DNA from: DATMNI01 sp035570275
Lineage (GTDB): Bacteria; Acidobacteriota; Terriglobia; Bryobacterales; Bryobacteraceae
Assembly (NCBI GenBank): GCA_035570275.1
Contig: DATMNI010000165.1
Location: 1 to 29,223 of the forward strand
Length of the DNA: 29,223 nucleotides
Direction of reading: 5' to 3'
Shown piece by piece: positions 7,616-15,102 of this stretch. The notes beneath the pieces are model-generated. The model saw only the letters and a program-made list of their open reading frames with translations. It was not told where the DNA came from and did no database searches. Numbering within the stretch: position 1 is the first letter of the stretch; each line of letters starts with the position of its first letter. A program made the translations under genes and the position numbers.

Positions 7616-8110
7616 TTACAACTGAGACGCAGTTTGGTTCGCAGCCTCGGCCGTTTTCGCCGCAGCCTTCTCCGCCGCCCTTGCCGGGGCGGTCTTCGCT
7701 ACTGTCTTTTTGGCCGTCGCCTTTTTACGGGCCATCTTCTTCGGTGCGGCTTTCGCAGCTTCGGCACGCACAAGCGCCCACCGCTTCTTGGTGGCGGCGA
7801 CGATTGCTGCTCTTCCCGCGGCACTCAGCTTACGCTTTGGCTTCCGTGCTTCCGCCGTGGCCTGCGACGGTTCAGATTGCCGCTTCGACTCGGCCCATCG
7901 TTTTCGTTGGGCGTCACCGATGCGCTTCCGGGCGGCCGCGCTCATCTTCCGGCGCTTGCCTCTTGGAACTTCCGACGTGGCGGCGGGTGCCGAACTCGAA
8001 CCGGACAGCGAGGAACGGAGTTCTGCAATCTGTGAGTCGATGTGCCGCTTCTGTTCCTCGAACCCAAGGATGGCGGCGGTGATGATTTCGGAGTTGAGTT
8101 TTATCGGCAT
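7616..8110 (-). CDS. Histone-H1-like basic protein with a duplicated K-R-W motif
   Basis: 164 residues from the ATG at 8110, preceded by GGGA at suitable spacing; the longer in-frame extension to 8215 has no ribosome site. Residues 1-40 look like a short coiled coil (E-E-Q-K-R-H-I-D-S-Q-I-A-E-L-R). Then a 19-residue motif occurs twice, at 55-73 and 94-112, with pattern K-[ML]-S-A-A-x-R-x-x-I-x-x-A-x-x-K-R-W-A. The tail (about 115-164) is almost only Ala, Lys, Thr and Pro, like eukaryotic H1 and bacterial H1-like tails. It is probably a nucleoid-associated DNA-binding protein; the motif's role is inferred. It stands alone, convergent with the TonB-fusion gene. Confidence 0.75.
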   Translation of the reverse strand: MPIKLNSEIITAAILGFEEQKRHIDSQIAELRSSLSGSSSAPAATSEVPRGKRRKMSAAARKRIGDAQRKRWAESKRQSEPSQATAEARKPKRKLSAAGRAAIVAATKKRWALVRAEAAKAAPKKMARKKATAKKTVAKTAPARAAEKAAAKTAEAANQTASQL

Positions 8111-8257
8111 GCAATTTCCCAGCGTCTCCCGCATCCACGTTAACGCATTCTGACGTTCAATAGTAGCCGAGGCCCGGTTCGGGCCGGTTCGTGTGAAGGG
8201 GTCGCCACCGGGCAAGTTGGCGCGAGACCGAATGGCCGCGCTCCGGCGGTTTCGGAT

Positions 8258-9562
8258 TCACCGTCGCCTGGAAAAGATCGCCAGGTTCACCGCGTCGGCC
8301 ATCATTTTGTAGCCGGGGTTGGCCGGGTGCAGGTAATCCGGCGAATCCGCCAGCGGGCTGAACCGCTTCGGGTCGGACGCATCGCGCGTGGCAGCGTCGA
8401 AATCGATCACGGCGTCGAAGGCCCCGCCAGTGCGGATCCATCGGTTCGCCGCGTCGCGAATCGCCTCGCCGTCTTGGTTGTAGACGTTCGACCCGCCAAA
8501 CGGTGTGAGCGTGCAGCCGATCGCCTTCACTCCGTACAGGTGCGCCGTTTCGATGATCTGCCGGTAGGCCGCGATCAAGTCGTCCGCCGTCAGAGTGGAC
8601 GCCCCGTCTGCCTGCCGTGAGGCGCCCGTGATGTCGTTGATCCCTTCCATCAGCGTCATCCACTTCACGCCCGGCTGGCTCAACACATCGTGATAGAGCC
8701 GCGCCAGCGCGCTTCCGTTGTCGCCGAACACGCGGTTACCGGAGATCCCCGCGTTCACCACGCCGATGTGCGCCGTGGCGCGATTGGCTTGCAGCCGGGC
8801 GGCCAGTACGGCGGGCCACATGCCATTGGTTTCGGGCGTGGATTGGTCGCCATCCGTGATGGAATCGCCGAAAGTGACCAGCGTTCCGGCATCGGCGGGG
8901 GCCAGCACATCCAGACCCGCGAGCCAGTAATAGGATTGGTGCGTCGCGTCCGCCTCCGTCATTTCCGCCTGCGCGGTGGTGTCGCCCTTCTTCGACAGGT
9001 ACGTGGTGTGCAACCCGAAGGTGTGGCTGGTGGGCGCGCCGGTTTCACCCGGGAAGTAGAGACTCACCGCGACATCCGAAAGCGGCGGCAATTGGAGACT
9101 CACCGGATCGCTCACCAGCGTCTGTCCCGCGTACATCACTGCCGAGGCTCTGCCGCTGAACGTCACTACACGATCCGACCCCGGAACGATCGCCGAATCC
9201 TTGCTCCGCAGCGCCAGGCGGGCCGCTCCGATAGTCACCGGGGTCCCACCCAGCGCGTTCGAAAGCCGGATGCGCAGTGTGCGGCCGCCGATGCTGGTAC
9301 GGGCGATCATACGCACCGTCTGGTTGTTCAGCCCCGCCAGACCCGGTGGGATGCCGAACCGCCTTTGCGGCCCCTTAGCCGGCGCGGGTGGTGGCGTGGC
9401 CGGAGCGGTTCCGCGGCCGGCCGCCACCGGCCCGGAACGCCCGGCGTTCCGAAACTGCGCTTGCGCCGTGCCCCACGTCGCCACCCAATGCTCGCCGGTT
9501 TGGCCGTGGAGAGCGGTTACCAGGAAAACCGCCGCGGCCCACGCCCTGGGTACAGCAGTCAT
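8258..9562 (-). CDS. Exported SGNH/GDSL-family esterase or lipase
   Basis: 434 residues from the ATG at 9562, which has GAGGTG just upstream; the much longer open frame beyond it is repeat DNA. The N-terminus is a signal peptide ending near A-L-H-G-Q. The hydrolase blocks are in order: G-D-S-I-T-D-G with Ser234 as nucleophile, G-I-S-G-N-R (oxyanion Gly/Asn), G-I-N-D-I, and D409-Y-L-H412-P with the Asp/His pair. The ~200 residues before the GDS block form a beta-rich N-terminal domain beginning W-V-A-T-W-G-T-A, seen in many large SGNH proteins of soil bacteria. It likely removes acyl groups from carbohydrate or lipid in the periplasm or outside the cell. Substrate unknown. Confidence 0.9.
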   Translation of the reverse strand: MTAVPRAWAAAVFLVTALHGQTGEHWVATWGTAQAQFRNAGRSGPVAAGRGTAPATPPPAPAKGPQRRFGIPPGLAGLNNQTVRMIARTSIGGRTLRIRLSNALGGTPVTIGAARLALRSKDSAIVPGSDRVVTFSGRASAVMYAGQTLVSDPVSLQLPPLSDVAVSLYFPGETGAPTSHTFGLHTTYLSKKGDTTAQAEMTEADATHQSYYWLAGLDVLAPADAGTLVTFGDSITDGDQSTPETNGMWPAVLAARLQANRATAHIGVVNAGISGNRVFGDNGSALARLYHDVLSQPGVKWMTLMEGINDITGASRQADGASTLTADDLIAAYRQIIETAHLYGVKAIGCTLTPFGGSNVYNQDGEAIRDAANRWIRTGGAFDAVIDFDAATRDASDPKRFSPLADSPDYLHPANPGYKMMADAVNLAIFSRRR

Positions 9563-9625
9563 TTTCACCTCGCACACTCGATGGTATATCAAACCCCTTG
9601 TCAGCCCCTGCTGGGAGTAGGAATT

Positions 9626-9825
9626 TGTGGGGCAGATTGTTAATCTGCGGCGGATTGGCAATCCGCCCGCCCGGAGTTGGCGCGCAGCCGAACCTCCATA
9701 AGCGACTTTCGAGAGCGCGGCGGATTGCGAATCCGCCTCCGCGATGCGCAGCGAGCCGCCCGCGTCAGCGGCCTCGCCCGCAAATCGGCAACCCGAAACG
9801 TTGCGAACTTGCGCGCAACCTGCCC
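9626..9825. repeat. Modular palindromic (REP-like) repeat, copy B
   Basis: Begins TGTGGGGCAG then a GCAGATT-gtt-AATCTGC hairpin. Hairpins GGCGGATTGGCAATCCGCC (9649-9667) and GGCGGATTGCGAATCCGCC (9719-9737) flank about 50 bp of non-palindromic sequence. It ends in a decayed CAACCTGCCC. The inner ~90 bp are shared with copy C. It fills the intergenic space between the divergent esterase and membrane-protein genes. Confidence 0.75.
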
Positions 9826-9847
9826 GATCCCGTAGTCTCACTTCAGG

Positions 9848-10600
9848 ATGCAGCCTTACCAACTTCCCGTGAGACGCACCATCCTCGCCGTGCTGCTTTT
9901 CAGCGCCGCCTTCGGTTACCTGGAAGCCGCCGTCGTGAGCTACCTGCGCGATCTCCATGAACCGGCCCGCCAGCGGTTCTATCCCGGCCGTCCGCCCGGC
10001 GACCTGTTCCCGCTGCTGACGCTCGAACAGGTGCGGCAATCCGGCGCGGTGCAACCGAAGACGCTCGCCATCGAGATCGGGCGGGAAGCCGCCACCATCG
10101 TCATGCTTGCCGGCATCGCGCTCGCCGCCGCCCGGAACGCCGGCCAGTTTGCGGCCGTGCTTGCCATCGCGTTCGGCGTCTGGGACATCGCGTTCTACCT
10201 GTTCTTGAAGGTGCTGCTTGGTTGGCCGGCATCGCTCTTCACCTGGGACATTTTGTTTCTCCTCCCGGTGCCGTGGACCGGCCCCGTGCTCGCGCCCGTG
10301 CTGGTGTCGGCTGCGATGATCGGCGCGGGCGTCTACCACCTTTGGCGCGAAGGCGGCGCCAGACCGGTGCGCATCGGGCGCGCCCGCTGGCTCGGCATTA
10401 CGGCTGGAGCGGGAGTCATCGTGTTGGCCTTCGCGGTCGACTACAGGAACATCATGACAGCCGGGATGCCGCACCCGTTCCATTGGGGCATATTCACCCT
10501 GGGGCTTGGGGGCGGATTGCTCCCCTACGTCAGCGCCGCCATGGCGAAGCCGGGCGCGGAATCGGTCAGAATCCCGGAGGCCGCTCGCCCGCCACGCTGA
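9848..10600 (+). CDS. Polytopic membrane protein of unknown function
   Basis: 250 residues, ATG at 9848. Predicted membrane segments lie roughly at residues 11-30, 80-98, 101-120, 128-150, 152-166, 180-198 and 212-230. A conserved-looking loop (about 31-78) contains Y-L-R-D-L and F-Y-P-G-R-P-P-G-D-L-F-P. The C-terminal ~20 residues are soluble. No transporter or enzyme motif was recognised. It is divergent from the esterase, with repeat copy B between them, and its 3' end overlaps the convergent amidase gene by 35 bp, so the two transcripts could pair at their ends. Confidence 0.75.
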   Translation: MQPYQLPVRRTILAVLLFSAAFGYLEAAVVSYLRDLHEPARQRFYPGRPPGDLFPLLTLEQVRQSGAVQPKTLAIEIGREAATIVMLAGIALAAARNAGQFAAVLAIAFGVWDIAFYLFLKVLLGWPASLFTWDILFLLPVPWTGPVLAPVLVSAAMIGAGVYHLWREGGARPVRIGRARWLGITAGAGVIVLAFAVDYRNIMTAGMPHPFHWGIFTLGLGGGLLPYVSAAMAKPGAESVRIPEAARPPR

Positions 10601-12386
10601 GCGTGCGCTCGAAGGCGAGTCCGGCGCGCCCCAGCGTGCCCTCATCGAAGAGACGGCCGATGAGAGTGACGCCGTGGGGCACCCGCCGGCGCGGCGAGAA
10701 CTTCGGCAGCGGGTTGGCTGGGTCCGGCGCCCAATCGCTGCGCGCCTCAGCCACTTCCACGTAGCCCGCGCGGAAGGTGAGCGACGGATGTCCGGTGAAG
10801 TTGCTGATCGTAAGCATTTCGTCGCGCAGCGAAGGCACCAGAAGCAGGTCCACCTGCGAAAAGATGCGGGCCATCTCTTGAGCCACGCGGCGCCGTAAGC
10901 GGTCGGCCTGCACAAAATCCACCGCCGAAAGAAAGCGCGCCTGGCGGAAAAGGTTAGGCCAGGCGTCGGGCACCTGAACCTTGAGCTGCTTCAGCCCGCC
11001 ACTCAACGTGAGTTCCTCGAACGCGGCGGCGCCCTCGGCGAAAAGAATCAGGTTGAGCGAGCCGTAGGGCCAGTCGGGAAGTGTCACCTCCACCGGGACC
11101 ATACCCAGTTTCCTGGCTGCCTCCAGGGCCGCGCGGTCAACGTCGGTGGCTGGGCTTTCCTTCATCCAACCGGAGAAATAGCCTACGCGCAGCCCTTGGA
11201 CGGACACGGCGGAATCGAAGTCGAGCCGGCTGGGCACGCTGGAAACGTCCCCGGGGTCGGGGCCGGAGATGGCCCGCAGCACCAGCATCGCGTCCTCCAC
11301 GCCGCGGGTCATTGGGCCAAGCTTGTCAAGCGACCAGCACAGGGTCATCGCGCCCGTGCGCGGTACGCGGCCGTAAGTGGGCCGCAGCCCGGTGATGCCG
11401 CAACGCATGGAGGGGCTGACGATGCTGCCTCCGGTCTCGCTGCCAATTGCGAAGCCCACCAATCCCGCGGCCGTCGCTGCCCCGGGGCCGGCGCTTGAGC
11501 CCGATGCGCCTTCCTCCAGCAGCCACGGATTCATGGTCTGGCCGCCGAACCAGATGTCGTTGAGCGCCAGCGCACCCAGGCTCAGCTTGGCGATGAGGAC
11601 GGCGCCCGCTTCGTGGAGCCGCTTCACCACCGCCGCGTCCTGCGCCGGCACGCGGTTTCGAAAGGGTTCGGCGCCATACGTCGTGGGGATACCGGCGGTG
11701 TCGATCAGATCCTTGGCGCCCCAAGGAATGCCGTGCAGCGGGCCGCGGTACTTGCCCGCTGCAATCTCCTGGTCGGCTGTTTTGGCCTGCGCCAGCGCCA
11801 GGTCGCGCGTGAGGGTGATGACGCATCGCAGCTTGGAGTCGAAGCGCTCCAGCCGGTCCAGATACAAGCGGGTGAGCCGCTCCGAGCTCAGCTTCCGCGC
11901 CTCAATCCACCGCGAGAGTTGGGTCACCGGAGCAAACGCAAGGTCCTGGTCACTGGCGGGCAGCGGCCCCGGGTCGTGTAGGCCGTCGGCTTTGGTGCGG
12001 ACGAACCGGTCGCGCTCCGGGCCCGCTTTCTGGCCGGGCAACACCGGATCCCACCGCGACCCGGGTGCGAGTGTCGTTTCCAATGTGAGCTTGCGCGGCC
12101 CGGTGCGGCGTTCATAGACCGGCGCCATGGCCTTGCGCCAGTTGCCGGCCGCCATCTCACGCTCCGCCGCGCTCAGTGGAACCTGGACAAGTTTCTCCGC
12201 TTCGGCAAAGGTCCCAGTCGAAACCTCAGGTCCCACCTCTGGCGCCGTGCCGAATGCCGGCGGCGCTCCGGGCGGCAGTGCAGCAGGTTGGGTGGCGGGC
12301 TGGGGGGCGTCCCTACGGCACGCCGCGGCCGTAGCCATCAGGCTGATGGAGGCCCGGCTCAAAAATTGCCTGCGCGATTTGGACAT
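10566..12386 (-). CDS. Amidase-signature-family hydrolase with Tat-type signal
   Basis: 606 residues from the ATG at 12386; GGAG sits 9 nt upstream and a -10 box lies further up. The N-terminus S-R-R-Q-F-L-S-R is a twin-arginine signal. It runs into A-T-A-A-A-C, so the product may also be lipidated at Cys23. The amidase signature has Lys267 (I-A-K-L-S-L-G), the Ser pair 297-298 in G-S-S-A-G-P-G, and nucleophile Ser321 in G-S-E-T-G-G-S-I. Family members hydrolyse C-N bonds of amides, and the same fold is found in GatA. The export signal and lack of gatB/gatC argue for an envelope amidase rather than GatA. Length exceeds a minimal amidase by a ~130-residue N-terminal region. Confidence 0.9.
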   Translation of the reverse strand: MSKSRRQFLSRASISLMATAAACRRDAPQPATQPAALPPGAPPAFGTAPEVGPEVSTGTFAEAEKLVQVPLSAAEREMAAGNWRKAMAPVYERRTGPRKLTLETTLAPGSRWDPVLPGQKAGPERDRFVRTKADGLHDPGPLPASDQDLAFAPVTQLSRWIEARKLSSERLTRLYLDRLERFDSKLRCVITLTRDLALAQAKTADQEIAAGKYRGPLHGIPWGAKDLIDTAGIPTTYGAEPFRNRVPAQDAAVVKRLHEAGAVLIAKLSLGALALNDIWFGGQTMNPWLLEEGASGSSAGPGAATAAGLVGFAIGSETGGSIVSPSMRCGITGLRPTYGRVPRTGAMTLCWSLDKLGPMTRGVEDAMLVLRAISGPDPGDVSSVPSRLDFDSAVSVQGLRVGYFSGWMKESPATDVDRAALEAARKLGMVPVEVTLPDWPYGSLNLILFAEGAAAFEELTLSGGLKQLKVQVPDAWPNLFRQARFLSAVDFVQADRLRRRVAQEMARIFSQVDLLLVPSLRDEMLTISNFTGHPSLTFRAGYVEVAEARSDWAPDPANPLPKFSPRRRVPHGVTLIGRLFDEGTLGRAGLAFERTLSVAGERPPGF

Positions 12387-12405
12387 GCATTTTGCTCCGA
12401 CCCAC

Positions 12406-12411
12406 ATTGTA
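12406..12411 (-). promoter_or_regulatory. Candidate -10 of the amidase gene
   Basis: TACAAT on the minus strand, 19 nt upstream of the amidase ATG, leaving room for a short leader containing GGAG. Palindromic repeat copy C starts at 12413, directly where the -35 region should be. Confidence 0.35.
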
Positions 12412-12412
12412 C

Positions 12413-12580
12413 TGTGGGGCCGGTTGCCAACCTGTTCGCGACGTGCGCTATGTGGGGCAGCTTGGCAAGCACTGCTTGGCAAGCTGCGGCGGATTGGCAA
12501 TCCGCCCGCCGGGAGTTGGCGCGCAGCCGAACCTCCACAAGCGGCTTTCGAGAGTGTGCGGCGGATTGCTAATGCGCCTT
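12413..12580. repeat. Modular palindromic (REP-like) repeat, copy C
   Basis: Two TGTGGGGC starts (12413 and 12450). The second is followed by a GCTTGGCAAGC hairpin, repeated as GCTTGGCAAGC before GGCGGATTGGCAATCCGCC (12488-12506). A ~50-bp non-palindromic core (G-rich start GGAGTTGGCGCGCAGCCG) follows, and a decayed second hairpin GGCGGATTGCTAATGCGCC (12560-12578). It lies between the divergent amidase and nucleotidyltransferase genes. Confidence 0.75.
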
Positions 12581-12630
12581 CTTGCCGCCTCTTGCTCTCT
12601 TGCGCCGCTGGGTTGTTCGCCGAGACACTG

Positions 12631-12945
12631 ATGGACGAGACATTAATGCGCGAAATTGTCCGGCGTGTTCTGACCGTGGCGCGGCCCGACAGAATCATTC
12701 TGTTCGGCTCGGCCGCGACCGGGCAGATGACCAAGGACAGCGATATCGACTTGTTGATCGTCGAACCGGCACCGACGAACCGCCACGATGAGAGTGTGGC
12801 CATCGAGGACGCCATTAGCGACGTCAACTTCCCGGTCGATGTGAAGATCATTGCATCCGAACGCTTCGAGGCCACGAAGAACATCATCGGCGGCATCGCC
12901 TATCCGGCCCACAAATACGGCAGAGTCCTCTATGTGGCCGCCTGA
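12631..12945 (+). CDS. MNT-type minimal nucleotidyltransferase
   Basis: 104 residues from the ATG at 12631; a second in-frame ATG at 12646 is also possible. The fold is shown by G26-S27 in L-F-G-S-A-A-T-G and by the metal-binding acids D38 and D40 (D-S-D-I-D-L-L) and D70 (F-P-V-D-V-K). Such proteins are commonly the antitoxin half of MNT-HEPN systems and AMPylate the HEPN toxin. Here no HEPN gene follows: the next plus-strand gene is the unrelated VWFA protein at 13457. The open frame continues upstream through repeat copy C, which is not thought to be translated. Confidence 0.85.
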   Translation: MDETLMREIVRRVLTVARPDRIILFGSAATGQMTKDSDIDLLIVEPAPTNRHDESVAIEDAISDVNFPVDVKIIASERFEATKNIIGGIAYPAHKYGRVLYVAA

Positions 12946-12953
12946 GAGTGGCC

Positions 12954-12970
12954 GCGACCCTCTGGGTCGC
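12954..12970. repeat. Perfect hairpin, copy 1 of a repeated 17-bp palindrome
   Basis: GCGACCC-tct-GGGTCGC, 7-bp stem and 3-nt loop, 8 bp after the nucleotidyltransferase stop. The identical 17 bp, with similar bases before it (GTGGC-G), recur at 28649-28665. There is no T-run, so it is not a classical intrinsic terminator, though it could stop exonucleases. Confidence 0.6.
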
Positions 12971-12997
12971 GAGGAAGGTAGACAACCTCTGTCCAAA

Positions 12998-13435
12998 CTA
13001 TGATGCCGCCTGAGGACGTGATTCGCACGCCAGGCGCTGGCGGCTCACGCCGGCGCCCGCCAACAGGTCACGCATGCTCTGCTGGTTTTGCAAAACTGCT
13101 TTTGCTTCGGACGGAATTGGGGCAGTCGTGGATTCCGACCATTCGCCGCCGAAGTTCTGGGAAACGATAACTGCGTTGTACATCCGGTTAGTGGCCACCG
13201 GCCGGATGCGCGCCATCGCGGGCACGACGGGCGGCACCTGCGCAGGTCGAATCCGGGGCTGCGTCTGCTCGCTGTATTTCTTGAGGTCCCGGCGAAATTC
13301 CTCTTCCATCCGGTAGTTCTCTTTGTATTCGTCGTAAATGTCGCGTTGGAGCCCATTCTCGTTTCGGCCAATGAACAGGCGCACCAAATCGTGATACCCT
13401 CGCCGAAACCCGAACCAGCGTGAACCCTTGGTCAA
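12998..13435 (-). CDS. Hypothetical protein, possibly 5'-truncated
   Basis: 145 residues if translation starts at a TTG (13435). There is no Shine-Dalgarno, and the open frame continues ~30 nt further upstream without a start codon, so the start is uncertain. Codon usage looks coding. The N-terminal half is charged and helical (D-I-Y-D-E-Y-K-E-N-Y-R-M-E-E-E-F-R-R-D-L-K-K-Y). A proline-rich linker follows (Q-V-P-P-V-V-P), then a segment with Y-N-A-V-I-V-S-Q-N-F-G-G-E-W. No family recognised. It is divergent from the VWFA gene with only 21 bp between them, too little for two ordinary promoters, which supports truncation. Confidence 0.4.
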   Translation of the reverse strand: MTKGSRWFGFRRGYHDLVRLFIGRNENGLQRDIYDEYKENYRMEEEFRRDLKKYSEQTQPRIRPAQVPPVVPAMARIRPVATNRMYNAVIVSQNFGGEWSESTTAPIPSEAKAVLQNQQSMRDLLAGAGVSRQRLACESRPQAAS

Positions 13436-13456
13436 CAGGCTTGCGAAGCCCTGCCA

Positions 13457-15091
13457 GTGCTCAACCTACTCAAATGTGCGAAAGTCGGGCTAGTGGCTCT
13501 CCAGCGCACAGGAATCGCAGTGGCCGTTCTGGCAGCGCTGTCCGTGCGCCCACCGGTCCCGGCACAATCGCTACCGCCGGCGCCGGCCTCGGAGTCTCTG
13601 CCAACCATGCGTTCCCAGACGCGTGTCGTGCAGATTGACGTCGTAGTGAAAGACTCCAGGGGCCGGCCCGTCAGCGACCTTTCGAAACCGGACTTTACTG
13701 TGATCGACCGCGGCAAACCGCGCGCCATCCAGATCTTCAGCATCGACCGTGGTGGGCAGGCGCCGGAGTCCGGCCAGCCGGCAGAGCGCCCTCAACCAAC
13801 GCCTGCGGCGGCGGCCAACGTTTTTTCGAACCGCGTCCCCGCCATTGCCGCACCCGGCCGTGTAACCGCCATCGTGCTGGATGGGAACAACACCACCTTT
13901 GACGATTTCGCCTACGCGCGCACGCAGATCATCGATCTCGTTGGTAAGCTCCGGCCCGGCGACCGGATGGCGATTTATGTTCTTTACCTGGGCCTCGCGA
14001 TCGTGCAGGATTACACTTCCGACCGCGAACTGCTGATGAAGAGCATCACCGCATACAGGCCGCCGGCCCTCACACCGCGGGCGGGGATGAGCCGGAGGCC
14101 GACCCGCCCCGCCACTGGCATGTTGCCATCCGGCGACGTCAGCGATGAATTGACCACGGGCATGTCCCCGGCGGAAACCGCCTTCTTTGTGCGCCGGCGC
14201 GCGGAGGATACCATGGCGGCTTTTCGCGCCATCTCCAGTCATATGTCGATACTGCCTGGGCGAAAGAGCGTGATCTGGGTTTCGGGCGGATTTTCGGGGA
14301 GGCAACTGATCGACTCGAAGGCGTCGTTCGATGCCACAACGGCCGCCATGAACGATGCCAACGTAGCCCTGTACGCTGTCGACGCGCGCCTTTTGATGAA
14401 CGGCACCCAGAACAACATCGACACCATGCAGCGTTTCGCGGAAGCCACCGGAGGCAAAGCCTACTACCACCGCAACGACCTGGGCAACGCCGTTGGGGAA
14501 GCGGTGGAAGACTCGCAGGTCACCTATACCCTGGGGTTCTATCTTGCCGGCGACGAGCGCGACGGGGAATTCCATCCGCTGCGGGTCAGCGTGAACCGGC
14601 GCGGGCTGGAACTGCGTTACCGGCAGGGTTATTATGCGGGACCGGAATCCAGCGGCGACCCGGCGAGGAAGAAGCAGGCGCTGGAAGCCGAGTTGTTGAA
14701 TCCGCGCAATGCAACCGATCTCGGAATTGATGCCCGCGTTGACCTTGTGAAGGGCCGTTCGGGCAGCGAACTCCGGATCCGCATGAACCTGGACCCTCGA
14801 ACTTTGACTCTAAAGCGTTCCGGCGGCGAATGGTCGGGGAAAATCGACAATCTGTTCGTGGAACGCGCTCAAGACGGTACGGTGCTGGCGAAGATCTCCA
14901 ACTCGGTTGAGTTTCAGTTCACCGAAAAAACGCGCGCCCGCTATGAGGCCGGGGCCATGGTTGTCCCGGCCTCCATCCGCCTGGTGAATTCCGCGGTCAC
15001 GCTTCACATCATCGTCCGGGATGCCGGAACGGGGCGCACCGGCTCGTTAATCGTGCCGCTGCAGAGCATTTTGGCAACCGCCGCAAAATAG
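13457..15091 (+). CDS. VWFA-related domain protein of the acidobacterial type
   Basis: 544 residues from a GTG. A signal peptide covers about residues 1-37 (ends P-V-P-A-Q). A beta-rich domain has V-V-V-K-D-S-R-G-R-P-V-S-D-L and D-F-T-V-I-D-R-G-K-P, the hallmark opening of this secreted family abundant in Acidobacteria. The VWA fold follows: V-L-D-G-N-N-T-T (metal-site region), L-R-P-G-D-R-M-A-I-Y, and G-R-K-S-V-I-W-V-S-G-G-F-S-G. After A-E-A-T-G-G-K-A-Y a C-terminal beta domain completes it. Function is unknown beyond likely protein binding or adhesion in the envelope. Its end is 11 bp from the convergent permease gene. Confidence 0.85.
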   Translation: MLNLLKCAKVGLVALQRTGIAVAVLAALSVRPPVPAQSLPPAPASESLPTMRSQTRVVQIDVVVKDSRGRPVSDLSKPDFTVIDRGKPRAIQIFSIDRGGQAPESGQPAERPQPTPAAAANVFSNRVPAIAAPGRVTAIVLDGNNTTFDDFAYARTQIIDLVGKLRPGDRMAIYVLYLGLAIVQDYTSDRELLMKSITAYRPPALTPRAGMSRRPTRPATGMLPSGDVSDELTTGMSPAETAFFVRRRAEDTMAAFRAISSHMSILPGRKSVIWVSGGFSGRQLIDSKASFDATTAAMNDANVALYAVDARLLMNGTQNNIDTMQRFAEATGGKAYYHRNDLGNAVGEAVEDSQVTYTLGFYLAGDERDGEFHPLRVSVNRRGLELRYRQGYYAGPESSGDPARKKQALEAELLNPRNATDLGIDARVDLVKGRSGSELRIRMNLDPRTLTLKRSGGEWSGKIDNLFVERAQDGTVLAKISNSVEFQFTEKTRARYEAGAMVVPASIRLVNSAVTLHIIVRDAGTGRTGSLIVPLQSILATAAK

Positions 15092-15102
15092 CCCCGCCAA
15101 CC

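Noticed and set aside
8258..10915. An 885-residue open frame on the minus strand
   Set aside because: Only the part from the ATG at 9562 is a gene; the upstream portion reads antisense through the membrane-protein gene and through repeat copy B.
10566..12386. GatA subunit of the tRNA amidotransferase
   Set aside because: The Tat signal, possible lipid-attachment Cys and absence of gatB and gatC point to an exported amidase.
12631..12945. Complete MNT-HEPN toxin-antitoxin pair
   Set aside because: The neighbouring minus-strand ORF (12998-13435) has no HEPN motif (R-x4-6-H) and is in the wrong orientation.
12954..12970. Intrinsic terminator after the nucleotidyltransferase gene
   Set aside because: The hairpin has no following T-run, and the identical sequence occurs inside hpnC, so it is better seen as a repeat.
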